DNA from: GW2011-AR5 sp041645025
GTDB taxonomy: Archaea > Aenigmatarchaeota > Aenigmatarchaeia > GW2011-AR5
DNA: 24,281 nt
Assembly: GCA_041645025.1 (NCBI GenBank)
Contig: JBAZQV010000011.1
Span: 1-24,281 of the forward strand
Direction: 5' to 3'
Below the pieces are notes generated by a model that did not search any database, was not told where the DNA came from, and was given only the letters and a program-made list of their open reading frames with translations. Position 1 is the stretch's first letter, and each line of letters starts with the position of its first letter. The translations under genes and the position numbers were made by a program. Positions 7,748-15,425 of this stretch are shown here, piece after piece.

Positions 7748-8656
7748 TTACTTTGTAATTACAATCGGGTCTTCAAGTACTACAATCGTGTGCTCGGCCT
7801 GGCTCACTAAACCGCCTTTTGCATCACGTAATACAGGATAACTATAGAGCACACCACGCTGCACCAACTCACGAAGGGCTATACGGATTTTGAACAACGA
7901 ATTAGGCACTCCTGCGGCTGCTGCTTCCCTAGTTAGCAGCCAACGCTCCGCGAATGGAAGACCATTGAAGCGTCCTGCATACACAGCCAGCTTTTTGGCG
8001 TCTATGCTTCTTACGGGTTTGTCCTGGGAAAATGAGAATATCATGACTTCTGATGTATCTTTTACATGACCAGCGCCGTTTGTGGCAAAGGGCTCTATGG
8101 CGATTACTTGGTCTTCCTTTAATTTGTAATCATTTCTCAGCGATATGTTCGGTATTGTGGGTTCGGTGTGCTCCATGTATTGGTCGAGACCATGCCCTGT
8201 CAGGTTCTCTATTGGCCTAAAGTCAAAGGACTTTATGGTCTCTTCGATTGCTGCGGATATTTTTTCTATGGTCACACCAGGCTTGACTAAATCAACCGCA
8301 GCATTTAGCGCATCTCTAGAAGCCTGAAGCAGCTTGCTGTTGTTTCCAAAGTCAACGGTTATTGCAGTGTCGGCTATATAGCCATCGATATGAGTGCCGA
8401 CATCTATCTTCAATACATCGCCGGATTTTATTTTTGTTTCGTCATTGCTCTGGGGAGTATAGTGCGCAGCGAATTCGTTCAATGACAGGTTAACAGGAAA
8501 AGCAGGCTCGGCACCACTTTCTTTAATCATTGACTCAATCTTCTCAGCGAGTTCAAGGAGTGGCATGCCAACTTTAGCGATTTCCGCGCTTTTTTCACGG
8601 ACTTCAGCAGCTATTTTGCCGGCTTGAATATATTTATCAAGTATTTCTGGATTCAT
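7748..8656 (-). CDS. map: type II methionine aminopeptidase
   Basis: 302 aa, the length of archaeal MetAP2, a cytosolic dinuclear metalloprotease that removes the initiator methionine. The five metal ligands are visible: Asp85 (KIDVGTH), Asp96 (IADTA), His155 (TGHGLD), Glu188 (AIEPFAT) and Glu288 (QAEHTIVV); His65 in HYTP is the substrate-contact histidine. The insertion of about 60 residues between Glu188 and Glu288, with a winged-helix-like region (FKIRIALRELVQRGVL), marks type II. No Shine-Dalgarno precedes the ATG at 8656, but a T/A box around 8673-8680 lies about 20 nt upstream, so the mRNA is probably leaderless. It is divergent from pyrD. Confidence 0.97.
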   Translation of the reverse strand: MNPEILDKYIQAGKIAAEVREKSAEIAKVGMPLLELAEKIESMIKESGAEPAFPVNLSLNEFAAHYTPQSNDETKIKSGDVLKIDVGTHIDGYIADTAITVDFGNNSKLLQASRDALNAAVDLVKPGVTIEKISAAIEETIKSFDFRPIENLTGHGLDQYMEHTEPTIPNISLRNDYKLKEDQVIAIEPFATNGAGHVKDTSEVMIFSFSQDKPVRSIDAKKLAVYAGRFNGLPFAERWLLTREAAAAGVPNSLFKIRIALRELVQRGVLYSYPVLRDAKGGLVSQAEHTIVVLEDPIVITK

Positions 8657-8670
8657 AGGATTACTTTGAT

Positions 8671-8684
8671 AGTAAGCTTAAATG
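8671..8684. promoter_or_regulatory. palindromic TATA element shared by map and pyrD
   Basis: TAAGCTTA (8673-8680) is a perfect palindrome inside a T/A-rich run. It sits about 17-24 nt before the map ATG (8656) on the minus strand and about 26 nt before ATG 8706 on the plus strand, both the spacing expected for leaderless archaeal transcripts. Confidence 0.45.
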
Positions 8685-8705
8685 GTTTTTAATTATAGTT
8701 CACAC

Positions 8706-9815
8706 ATGCCAAGTTTTTATCGCGATTTTGTGAGGCATGTTGCGTTTCTTTTTGATGCGGAAACAATGCACAAGGCAGCACTTTTTGCAGGACAACAAGC
8801 TGGCAAATATAAGCCGCTAAGGGATCTTTTTCATTCACTTTATTACCATAGTGATCCGGCTCTGACCGTAAGATTGGGGCACGTGACGTATCCCTCTCCG
8901 GCAGGTCTGGCTGCTGGATATGACAAGTATGGACAGCTTTTCGATATAATTCCGCACACTTCAGCAGGACATCTGGAATTCGGCACGATAACCCCATCGA
9001 AACGAAAGGGCAATCCAGGAACACGCTGCTGGCGACTGCCGGATGACTATGCAATGATAAACAGGATGAGCTTGAACAATTCTGGCCTTGTCAAAAGTGC
9101 AGAAACCGTCAAGGAAAGAGAATTTGAAATACCTGTTCATGTAAATTTTGATCCTAATGTTTTCCGTGTTGAGGACACGCAACCTGATAGCGATGTTGAG
9201 AATATGGTAGCTGCTAGGGAAATTTTGTGGGATCCCCCTTTTCCAAAAGTTTTAAACATAAGCTGCCCAAATGCCGAGGATGGGACAGCTTATGAAGATC
9301 CTGAAAGACTTGACGCGCTTTTGGGCAAAGTTGACATAATTAGAAAGCGTAAACCCAGGCCTGTCTACATTAAGGTATCTCATGACCTTGCTAATGACCA
9401 ACTGCTCGACATTTTATATGTCGGAGAGAAGCACGGTGTTACTGGTTATATTCTCACTAATACATCCCTCAGCAGAAATGGTCTAATTACATCTTCCAGA
9501 AAGATTAGAAAAATAGGAAATGGCGGATTGAGTGGCGCTCCTTTGATGGAGAGAAATCTCGAGATGGTAAAACTTGCAAGAAAGACTTTAGGAGACGAAG
9601 AAATTATAATAGGCTGCGGCGGGATAGGATGCATAGAAGGTTTGCATCCGGCTTTTGATACGTTCCGCTACTTGGAAAATGGCGCCGATATGGTTCAAGT
9701 GCTGACAGGCGTACCATACTGGGGTCCGTCCATATTCGGAGATATAGTTACGGAACTTCCAAAGTATCTGGAAGGATACGGCAGCCTTGAGGAATTCAGA
9801 AAAAGGCGCGGATAA
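8706..9815 (+). CDS. pyrD: dihydroorotate dehydrogenase, class-2-like with class-1 type Cys
   Basis: Oxidises dihydroorotate to orotate in pyrimidine synthesis, using FMN. Class 2 landmarks: an N-terminal helical extension (SFYRDFVRHVAFLFDAETMHK), AGLAAGYDKYG, EFGTITPSKRKGNPG, NRMSLNNSG, then KVSHD, TNTS, GGLSGAPL, GCGGI and VQVLTG. The active-site loop is NISCPN with Cys187 beside the proline, where class 2 enzymes normally have Ser and class 1 enzymes Cys. I chose ATG 8706 because it matches class 2 N-termini and lies about 26 nt from the shared TATA element; ATG 8682 would add eight residues and lies only 25 nt from the divergent map start. pyrF and pyrE follow on the same strand. The electron acceptor is not evident. 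Confidence 0.92.
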   Translation: MPSFYRDFVRHVAFLFDAETMHKAALFAGQQAGKYKPLRDLFHSLYYHSDPALTVRLGHVTYPSPAGLAAGYDKYGQLFDIIPHTSAGHLEFGTITPSKRKGNPGTRCWRLPDDYAMINRMSLNNSGLVKSAETVKEREFEIPVHVNFDPNVFRVEDTQPDSDVENMVAAREILWDPPFPKVLNISCPNAEDGTAYEDPERLDALLGKVDIIRKRKPRPVYIKVSHDLANDQLLDILYVGEKHGVTGYILTNTSLSRNGLITSSRKIRKIGNGGLSGAPLMERNLEMVKLARKTLGDEEIIIGCGGIGCIEGLHPAFDTFRYLENGADMVQVLTGVPYWGPSIFGDIVTELPKYLEGYGSLEEFRKRRG

Positions 9816-9829
9816 TTTTTGTAATTTTG
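9816..9829 (+). terminator. oligo-T termination signal after pyrD
   Basis: Two T-runs (TTTTT at 9816-9820 and TTTT at 9825-9828) follow the stop codon directly, typical of hairpin-independent archaeal termination. A separate TATA-like box precedes pyrF. Confidence 0.4.
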
Positions 9830-9857
9830 TCGCAGACGAGTCGTAATTGGTGTCAGG

Positions 9858-9866
9858 CTTTTATTC
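9858..9866 (+). promoter_or_regulatory. TATA-like box for pyrF-pyrE
   Basis: CTTTTATTC lies 28 nt before the pyrF ATG at 9895, with AAAGGA (9884-9889) five bases before the ATG. This would give a very short leader for the pyrF-pyrE-small ORF transcript. Confidence 0.35.
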
Positions 9867-9894
9867 TTTTGATACAATCAGATAAAGGACAATT

Positions 9895-10908
9895 ATGCCA
9901 AGAAATTTTTCTGACCGACTTCTTGATGAAATAGATGCAAAACAAAACCCTAGTTGCGTAGGTCTTGACCCGACTGTTGTTGAATTGCCTCCTCATATTG
10001 GTCGTCAAGTTCTCGAAGAATTTAAAGTATATGAGTTGGATCATTCTGCAAGACGTGATGCACTACTAAAAGCAACATCTGAGGCTATTTGGAGATTCAA
10101 TAAGTCTATTATTGACGCTACTCATGATATTGTTGCTGTTGTTAAACCACAAATGGCATTTTACGAATGTTATGGACCTGATGGTGTTCGTACATTCATG
10201 AGAACGGTTGATTACGCACAGCAAAAAGGCCTTCTTGTTGTAGAAGATGCAAAGCGTGAAGATATAGGAAAGACCGCAAGTTTTTACGCAAAAGGTCATC
10301 TTGGCACTGTTGAACTTATTGATGGTTCAAGAACACCAATGTTTGACGTTGATGCGATAACACTTAGTCCCTATATCGGCTCTGATAGTGTAGGAGAATT
10401 CGTAAAAGTGTGCGGAGAACACGGAAAAGGTGCGTTTGTTCTTGATAAGACTTCTAATCCGTCTTCGGGCGAACTACAAGATATGAGATTTGCAGATGTT
10501 CATGGTGGCAGACTTTTGTACGAACAGATGGCACTCCTGGTTGACCAGTGGGGAGGCGTACTCAAAGGTGAAAGAGGTTACTCGTCTCTTGGTGCTGTTG
10601 TTGGTGCAACCTACCCAGAACAGGCAGTAAGATGTAGGGAAATGATGGAGAATGCAATTATTCTTGTTCCTGGATATGGTACGCAAGGCGGGACTGGAAG
10701 AGACGTTGTGCCGAATTTTAATGAAGATGGATATGGTGCCATTGTGAATAATGGAAGTAAACTTATATTTGCGTATAAACATGAACCTTACAAATCAAGA
10801 TTCGGAGAAAGACAATTCGCAGAGGCTGCAAGAGAATCATCGTTGGTCATGCGTGATGATATAACTGGTGCCATGCGTGCAGCCGGGAAACTGCCTTCAA
10901 AGTGGTAA
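9895..10908 (+). CDS. pyrF: orotidine-5'-phosphate decarboxylase, type 2-like
   Basis: Converts OMP to UMP, the last step of de novo UMP synthesis. The catalytic motif DAKREDIG gives Asp118-x-Lys120-x-x-Asp123, the invariant DxKxxD set. PSCVGLDP near the N-terminus and VVKPQMAFYE (substrate lysine) are also typical, as are VLDKTSNPSSGELQ and the phosphate-gripper LVPGYGTQGG. At 337 aa with these inserts it belongs with the long type 2 (mycobacterial-like) subfamily rather than the short ~210-230 aa archaeal enzyme, which suggests gene transfer. AAAGGA precedes the ATG. Two bases separate its stop from pyrE, so the two are surely co-transcribed. Codon use is more A/T-rich than in pyrD. Confidence 0.95.
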   Translation: MPRNFSDRLLDEIDAKQNPSCVGLDPTVVELPPHIGRQVLEEFKVYELDHSARRDALLKATSEAIWRFNKSIIDATHDIVAVVKPQMAFYECYGPDGVRTFMRTVDYAQQKGLLVVEDAKREDIGKTASFYAKGHLGTVELIDGSRTPMFDVDAITLSPYIGSDSVGEFVKVCGEHGKGAFVLDKTSNPSSGELQDMRFADVHGGRLLYEQMALLVDQWGGVLKGERGYSSLGAVVGATYPEQAVRCREMMENAIILVPGYGTQGGTGRDVVPNFNEDGYGAIVNNGSKLIFAYKHEPYKSRFGERQFAEAARESSLVMRDDITGAMRAAGKLPSKW

Positions 10909-10910
10909 TT

Positions 10911-11597
10911 ATGTTTGATGTAGTGCCTTATGAGGGATTTCTGCTTGAGAATAAACTGGTGGGATTCTTTGACCCTCCTATAATTCTCAAATCAGGCAGG
11001 TCTGGACATTGGTATGTAAATATGCGAGATGCATTAAAAAATCTTGAACTAAAGCGCCAACTTGCCAGATATGTGTACGATTTCTGCGCGGATCGAGGAC
11101 TAAGACCGGATTATTTCCTTGGTGTTCCAGATGGAGCGAAACCGCTTGGCGAGGAAATGAATAATTTAATTGATTATAAAACACCTTCGGAAATACCGGC
11201 GTCTGTTTTACGCGCTGGCAAAAAAGCTCATGGCGACCCTCAGAATAGATATTCTGTTGGACCTCTCACACCGGGACAACATGTAGTTCTTGTAGAAGAT
11301 GTGACGACAACAGGCGGATCTTCAATGGAACATGTACTTCGATTGCAAGAACTAGGCATATGGGTTGATGCACTTGTATCTTGTGTTAACAGGTATGAAC
11401 GCCGTGATCGTGGAAGAACGGTTCAAGACGTTCTTGAGAGAGATTACCACATTAAGTACGATGCTCTTACAGGTGCCAGATATATTTTGCCTAAGGCGGC
11501 CGATGTGTTTAACCCATCAGTCAGTCTTCGCGATGACATAGAAAAATATTACAGAATTTATGGTGTGGAACCAATAGAATTGCCTAGAGCCACATGA
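10911..11597 (+). CDS. pyrE: orotate phosphoribosyltransferase
   Basis: Transfers phosphoribose from PRPP to orotate to give OMP, the substrate of PyrF encoded just upstream. 228 aa. The PRPP-binding motif VVLVEDVTTTGG is at 125-136, with the two acidic residues Glu129-Asp130. FFDPPIILKSGRSGHWYVNMR near the N-terminus and FLGVPDGAKPLGEEM are typical of the family. I chose ATG 10911 (MFDVVPYEG), two bases after the pyrF stop, rather than GTG 10902, which lies inside pyrF. GTGGTAAT overlapping the pyrF stop is the likely ribosome site. A C-terminal extension (about residues 185-228) is longer than in many bacterial PyrE proteins. Confidence 0.95.
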   Translation: MFDVVPYEGFLLENKLVGFFDPPIILKSGRSGHWYVNMRDALKNLELKRQLARYVYDFCADRGLRPDYFLGVPDGAKPLGEEMNNLIDYKTPSEIPASVLRAGKKAHGDPQNRYSVGPLTPGQHVVLVEDVTTTGGSSMEHVLRLQELGIWVDALVSCVNRYERRDRGRTVQDVLERDYHIKYDALTGARYILPKAADVFNPSVSLRDDIEKYYRIYGVEPIELPRAT

Positions 11598-11612
11598 TTA
11601 TGAGTGATAATT

Positions 11613-11918
11613 ATGATACTAAATGACGCAGCCGTTGCAAAACAAAAAGCATTTGAGAGAACTTACATGTTTGCCGAACCGTACAGTGGTTTTGTGAACG
11701 GCTGCAGCATACAGACAGCTGATTTTCTTCGAGAAATTCATGGAGGTTCTGTAGTAAGCGGACGACCAGAAGACTTATGCCTATATGTATTTTTAGAAAG
11801 ACCACTGCCTCATGGAATGTACTATCCTAAAGAATTTGATGGCATGCCAGTTATTGCCAGAGTCGTTGGCGAGATACGAGAAGAGGAACCCATATATGAA
11901 AGTAGAGACGAAGTTTAG
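11613..11918 (+). CDS. hypothetical protein, 101 aa, last gene of the pyr cluster
   Basis: Not recognised. It begins at ATG 11613, preceded by GAGTGAT with four bases between, the same block (GAGTGATAATTATG) seen before cdc48; GTG 11604 is rejected because it lies within this ribosome site. The stop of pyrE is 15 nt upstream. The C-terminal half (LYVFLERPLPHGMYYPKEFDGMPV split over strands, then VGEI) has the strand-loop-dGxPV-strand look of the small domain often found before trypsin-like proteases in bacteria and archaea, but no protease follows. No signal peptide or membrane segment. Context suggests co-transcription with pyrFE; a role in pyrimidine synthesis is not implied by sequence. 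It converges on lhr with only 5 nt between the stops. Confidence 0.65.
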   Translation: MILNDAAVAKQKAFERTYMFAEPYSGFVNGCSIQTADFLREIHGGSVVSGRPEDLCLYVFLERPLPHGMYYPKEFDGMPVIARVVGEIREEEPIYESRDEV

Positions 11919-11923
11919 TTGAT

Positions 11924-14698
11924 CTACTTCCAGTAAATTTTATTTTTGGCAAATGTCTTTTCCGCGGCTAATATATCCTTGTAGAACTTTTCCTTGTCTG
12001 TGTGCATCATTGCCAGTATACGGGCAGCGGTTTGTGGTCCTATTCCATGACCGGCTAAAGTAAGTACTGCCTTTTTTCCGTACACCATTACAAGGTCTGC
12101 AGAACGTCTTATGGTTTGAAGTTCTTTCTGTTCATCTTCTGTCAGCGGCTTCTTCTTTGCTCGCTTCTTCACTATTTCTGCCGCGCCTATCTGGCCTTTT
12201 CTTATTACCGCTATCATGCGCGATGTACATTTAGGACATTCAGGCTGGTCGTCTATGTCCTTTACAGCATGGACTATTGTATAGTCGCCGCAATTAGTGC
12301 AGAGAAGGCGCACACGGGTGGTAATCAGGCGCTTTCTAAAGGCGTTGAATATCTCCTTCTCCGGCATGCGTGGCTTCATTACTTCGCTAAACTGATGAGT
12401 AAGACCTAGCTCGCCTAGATAACTTAGCCCGCTCTTGAGAACAATTTTTATTTCCTTGTCCTGTATTTTTTCTATTACCTTGTTTGCATTCTCAATGTCC
12501 ATCTTCTCCAGGAAAAGCTCGCGGAGAGTTTCCTTATAGATCGGACTGTCGTAGTAGGTCTTTACTATCTTGTTCATGTTAATCTTGTCGAACTTGGCGT
12601 TGCGCGATATCACACCAAACCTACGGGCAACGTGCAGAAAGCGCCACTTGAACATGGAGGAGCGTTCCAGGGATGTTGTGAGAAGCGATTCTATATTCTC
12701 CGCGTTTTCCAGAAGCTCCTTTACCCTTTCGCCTCCTGCAACGGTCTGGAGGATTATGCGATAGGGATCGTTTTTCATGTTCACAGCAACGCCGGTCTCG
12801 GCTGTAATCATGGAAGCGATGTAGCGGCCTATGGTATCGTTAACAAGCGACCCCCAGCAGCTGTGAATTATAACAAAATCCTTGTAAGTTTCTATTAGAA
12901 GCGTCTTGTCGTCCGGTACCGGAAAGGGCTTGTGCTTTTTCATTATTTCTACCATTTCCTTAGCAGATTCTGTGTCAATATTATATTGAGCCTTTAATTT
13001 TGTAATATCTTCGCTAGATGCGAGCTTTCTCAGGCGTCCGACGTCCTGCGCAACCTCAAAGGAGACAGGAATAAGCTCGCCTTCCCATGATGGTATGGCT
13101 GATTCTATGTCATCCACAGGCTCCACAATAACTTTTCCATTGTCCACCTGTATTATTTTCCAGGCACGTCCTGCGCAGATAAACTTATTGCCGGACTGGC
13201 CATGCTCGGCGACAAAAGCTTCGTCCAAAGTTCCTATGGGTTCGTTTTGTATTATCGATATTACTCGGAATTTTACAGAAGCCGGTATTGTCGACAAGTT
13301 CTCAAAATAAGATGTCCAGCCCTTGCGGCGGCGCTTTATTGTTGTTTGCTTTCCTTCTTCATTAAGCCAGATCAGCCTTAGTTCGGCCATGAATTTCAGC
13401 AGCGAATCTATATCCTTCTTTGTTATGTCCCTGTACATGTAGGAGCGTTTTACCGTTTCGTATACTTTTTCTACAGGTAGTTCATAGTCACTCAATGCCA
13501 TGCCAAGTATTTGTCCTGATAGAACATCGAACGCCATCTTATGAATTTTTATTTTTTCAAGCTGCTTGTTTGCGGCATGGTTGGCAACAACAGCCGATTC
13601 GAATAAATCTTCGTCACCGGATAAAATTATGCCTTTGCTGACTTCGCCTACCTTATGCCCTGCACGGCCGACCCGCTGGATTAATCTTGTAGCCTGCCGG
13701 GGTGACAAATATTGTATTACTAAATCTATGGATCCTATGTCAATACCTAACTCTAGGGAGCTCGTTGCTATCAATGACTTTAACTCTTGTTTTTTGAAAG
13801 CCTGCTCACTTTTTATCCGACCTTCTTTTGACAAAGAACCGTGATGCACTGTTTGCTTAAGCTGCTTGTCTAATTTTGTCAGACGGGATGATATGACTTC
13901 AGCTGTCTCGCGGGTGTTCGTAAATGCAAGGACGCTTTTGTGGGACTGGATTAAATCATAAATGCGGCGGAGACGTGCTGTTGTATTGATGCCTATAACA
14001 AGTTCATCTGCAACTTCCTGGTCAGTCAGAGAAGGTTTTGGTGTTTCGACCTTAATGTCGTAGCGCTTTTCCGACTCTGCGCGGATTATCTTCACATTTT
14101 CACCAAGAAAGTCTGCTACAATCTCGGGCGAGCCTACTGTAGCTGAGAGTCCTATTCGCTGGAAGTTGCCGGCTATATCGCGCAGGCGCTCAAGACCCAA
14201 GGAAAGCTGAACGCCACGCTTGCTTTCGACAAGCTCATGTATTTCATCGACAACTACATATTTTACATTTTTTAGATGCTCACGGAATATCTTTCCTGTT
14301 AATATGGCTTGCAAAGTTTCCGGTGTTGTTATCAGGCACTGTGGCGGCGCTTCTCTCTGGGAAGTACGTTCTTTCTGATCGGTGTCGCCGTGCCGCACAG
14401 AAACTTCTATGTCCAACTTGTCAGCCCACCAGAATATTCTATCAAGAAGATCTCTGTTGAGCGACTTGAGAGGAGTAATATAGAGAAGTGCTATGGGCTT
14501 TGCTTTGTCAAGATAAATTTTGTCAAGCAGCGGCAGCATGGCTGTTTCCGTTTTTCCAATACCCGTTGGCGCTATTATCAGCACGTTAGCGCCGTTTTTT
14601 ATTTCCGGTATACCCATTTTCTGGGCTAAGGTCGGCTCCAGGAATCCCTTGTCCTTTATCAGCTTCTGCATCTTTTCTGAAAACGACTGGAATACCAT
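11924..14698 (-). CDS. lhr: Lhr-type superfamily 2 DNA helicase
   Basis: 924 aa, the archaeal Lhr size. Q-motif region PTLAQ, motif I APTGIGKT at 43-50, ITPLKSLNRDL (Ia), TTPETL (Ib), motif II VDEIHEL (DEIH), motif III LSATVGSPE, then domain 2 with LAFTNTRETAE, LIATSSLELGIDIG (V) and QRVGRAGH (VI). A winged-helix and Lhr-specific region follow. Near the C-terminus there is a four-cysteine ribbon (CTNCGDY and CPKC) and a helix-hairpin-helix-like GHGIGPQTAARIL. Lhr translocates 3' to 5' on single-stranded DNA and acts in repair. AGGTGA lies a few bases before ATG 14698. The metallophosphoesterase gene starts 31 nt upstream on the same strand, a common archaeal pairing that supports a shared repair role. 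Confidence 0.96.
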   Translation of the reverse strand: MVFQSFSEKMQKLIKDKGFLEPTLAQKMGIPEIKNGANVLIIAPTGIGKTETAMLPLLDKIYLDKAKPIALLYITPLKSLNRDLLDRIFWWADKLDIEVSVRHGDTDQKERTSQREAPPQCLITTPETLQAILTGKIFREHLKNVKYVVVDEIHELVESKRGVQLSLGLERLRDIAGNFQRIGLSATVGSPEIVADFLGENVKIIRAESEKRYDIKVETPKPSLTDQEVADELVIGINTTARLRRIYDLIQSHKSVLAFTNTRETAEVISSRLTKLDKQLKQTVHHGSLSKEGRIKSEQAFKKQELKSLIATSSLELGIDIGSIDLVIQYLSPRQATRLIQRVGRAGHKVGEVSKGIILSGDEDLFESAVVANHAANKQLEKIKIHKMAFDVLSGQILGMALSDYELPVEKVYETVKRSYMYRDITKKDIDSLLKFMAELRLIWLNEEGKQTTIKRRRKGWTSYFENLSTIPASVKFRVISIIQNEPIGTLDEAFVAEHGQSGNKFICAGRAWKIIQVDNGKVIVEPVDDIESAIPSWEGELIPVSFEVAQDVGRLRKLASSEDITKLKAQYNIDTESAKEMVEIMKKHKPFPVPDDKTLLIETYKDFVIIHSCWGSLVNDTIGRYIASMITAETGVAVNMKNDPYRIILQTVAGGERVKELLENAENIESLLTTSLERSSMFKWRFLHVARRFGVISRNAKFDKINMNKIVKTYYDSPIYKETLRELFLEKMDIENANKVIEKIQDKEIKIVLKSGLSYLGELGLTHQFSEVMKPRMPEKEIFNAFRKRLITTRVRLLCTNCGDYTIVHAVKDIDDQPECPKCTSRMIAVIRKGQIGAAEIVKKRAKKKPLTEDEQKELQTIRRSADLVMVYGKKAVLTLAGHGIGPQTAARILAMMHTDKEKFYKDILAAEKTFAKNKIYWK

Positions 14699-14729
14699 TT
14701 TCTCACCTACGACTTCGTCGTCATAATCA

Positions 14730-15404
14730 CTATTCCTTAATCTTCAAGTCTCTTATGCGGCCGATGTCAGTCCCGTCCAGTAGATATACATGCGCATTTC
14801 CCTTTAATTTGGATGCTATTGGACCGTGAAACCTGCCCTTGTTCGCAGCGTAATATCCACACAGTTCGTTGAATGCAGGCATAATAATAATTTTCTTGCA
14901 TCCTGCTTTTCCACGAACCCACACTGGCTCATTGTATACTGCGCCTACGTCGTCCTGGAATTTCACACAGAGATGATTGTGGCCGACAACAATTATCTTC
15001 TTTGTTTTTACATTGCTGTGACCATGAGTAAAAATATAATCTCCAACGGCCAGGGATTTTTTCACGGAAACTTTTTTTATGTTTTTTGTTAATTTTTCTA
15101 TGAAACCGTCGTGGTTACCCTTTATTACTATTATTTTTCCGAACTTCAGCATTCTCAGGAATTCTGGCACTTCTTTTCTCTCCTGGATACTTATGCCAGT
15201 AATTTTATGCTTAAGATCGCCGAGTATAATAAGATGCGTGGTTTTGGTGAGTTTTTTCAGCTTATTCAGCCTTCCTGCCATTGCTTTTACCTGACTTGGC
15301 AACGAGACTCCTGATTGCCACAAGTCCTTGGTAATGCCCACATGTACGTCTGCAACAACTAGATATTTGCCAACCTTTATTGCCGGCTCATTTTTCACGA
15401 ACAT
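14730..15404 (-). CDS. SbcD/Mre11-related metallophosphoesterase paired with Lhr
   Basis: 224 aa calcineurin-like phosphoesterase of the archaeal SbcD-related family. All metal-binding blocks are present: Asp19-x-His21 (VADVHVG), Gly62-Asp63 (ILGDLKH), Gly96-Asn97-His98-Asp99, His127 (FTHGHS) and Gly141-His142-x-His144 (VGHNHL). Likely a two-metal nuclease or phosphodiesterase in the cytosol. The family is a frequent neighbour of Lhr helicases in bacteria and archaea, and here it is the gene directly upstream of lhr. A TTTTAAGT box about 21-28 nt before the ATG and no Shine-Dalgarno suggest a leaderless message whose promoter lies at the end of the upstream surface-protein gene. Confidence 0.93.
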   Translation of the reverse strand: MFVKNEPAIKVGKYLVVADVHVGITKDLWQSGVSLPSQVKAMAGRLNKLKKLTKTTHLIILGDLKHKITGISIQERKEVPEFLRMLKFGKIIVIKGNHDGFIEKLTKNIKKVSVKKSLAVGDYIFTHGHSNVKTKKIIVVGHNHLCVKFQDDVGAVYNEPVWVRGKAGCKKIIIMPAFNELCGYYAANKGRFHGPIASKLKGNAHVYLLDGTDIGRIRDLKIKE

Positions 15405-15425
15405 ATTAGAAGATGGAAGGAAGAC

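Noticed and set aside
12116..14726. Several plus-strand frames opposite lhr
   Set aside because: Lhr motifs cover the whole minus-strand frame; the opposite frames have no recognisable features.
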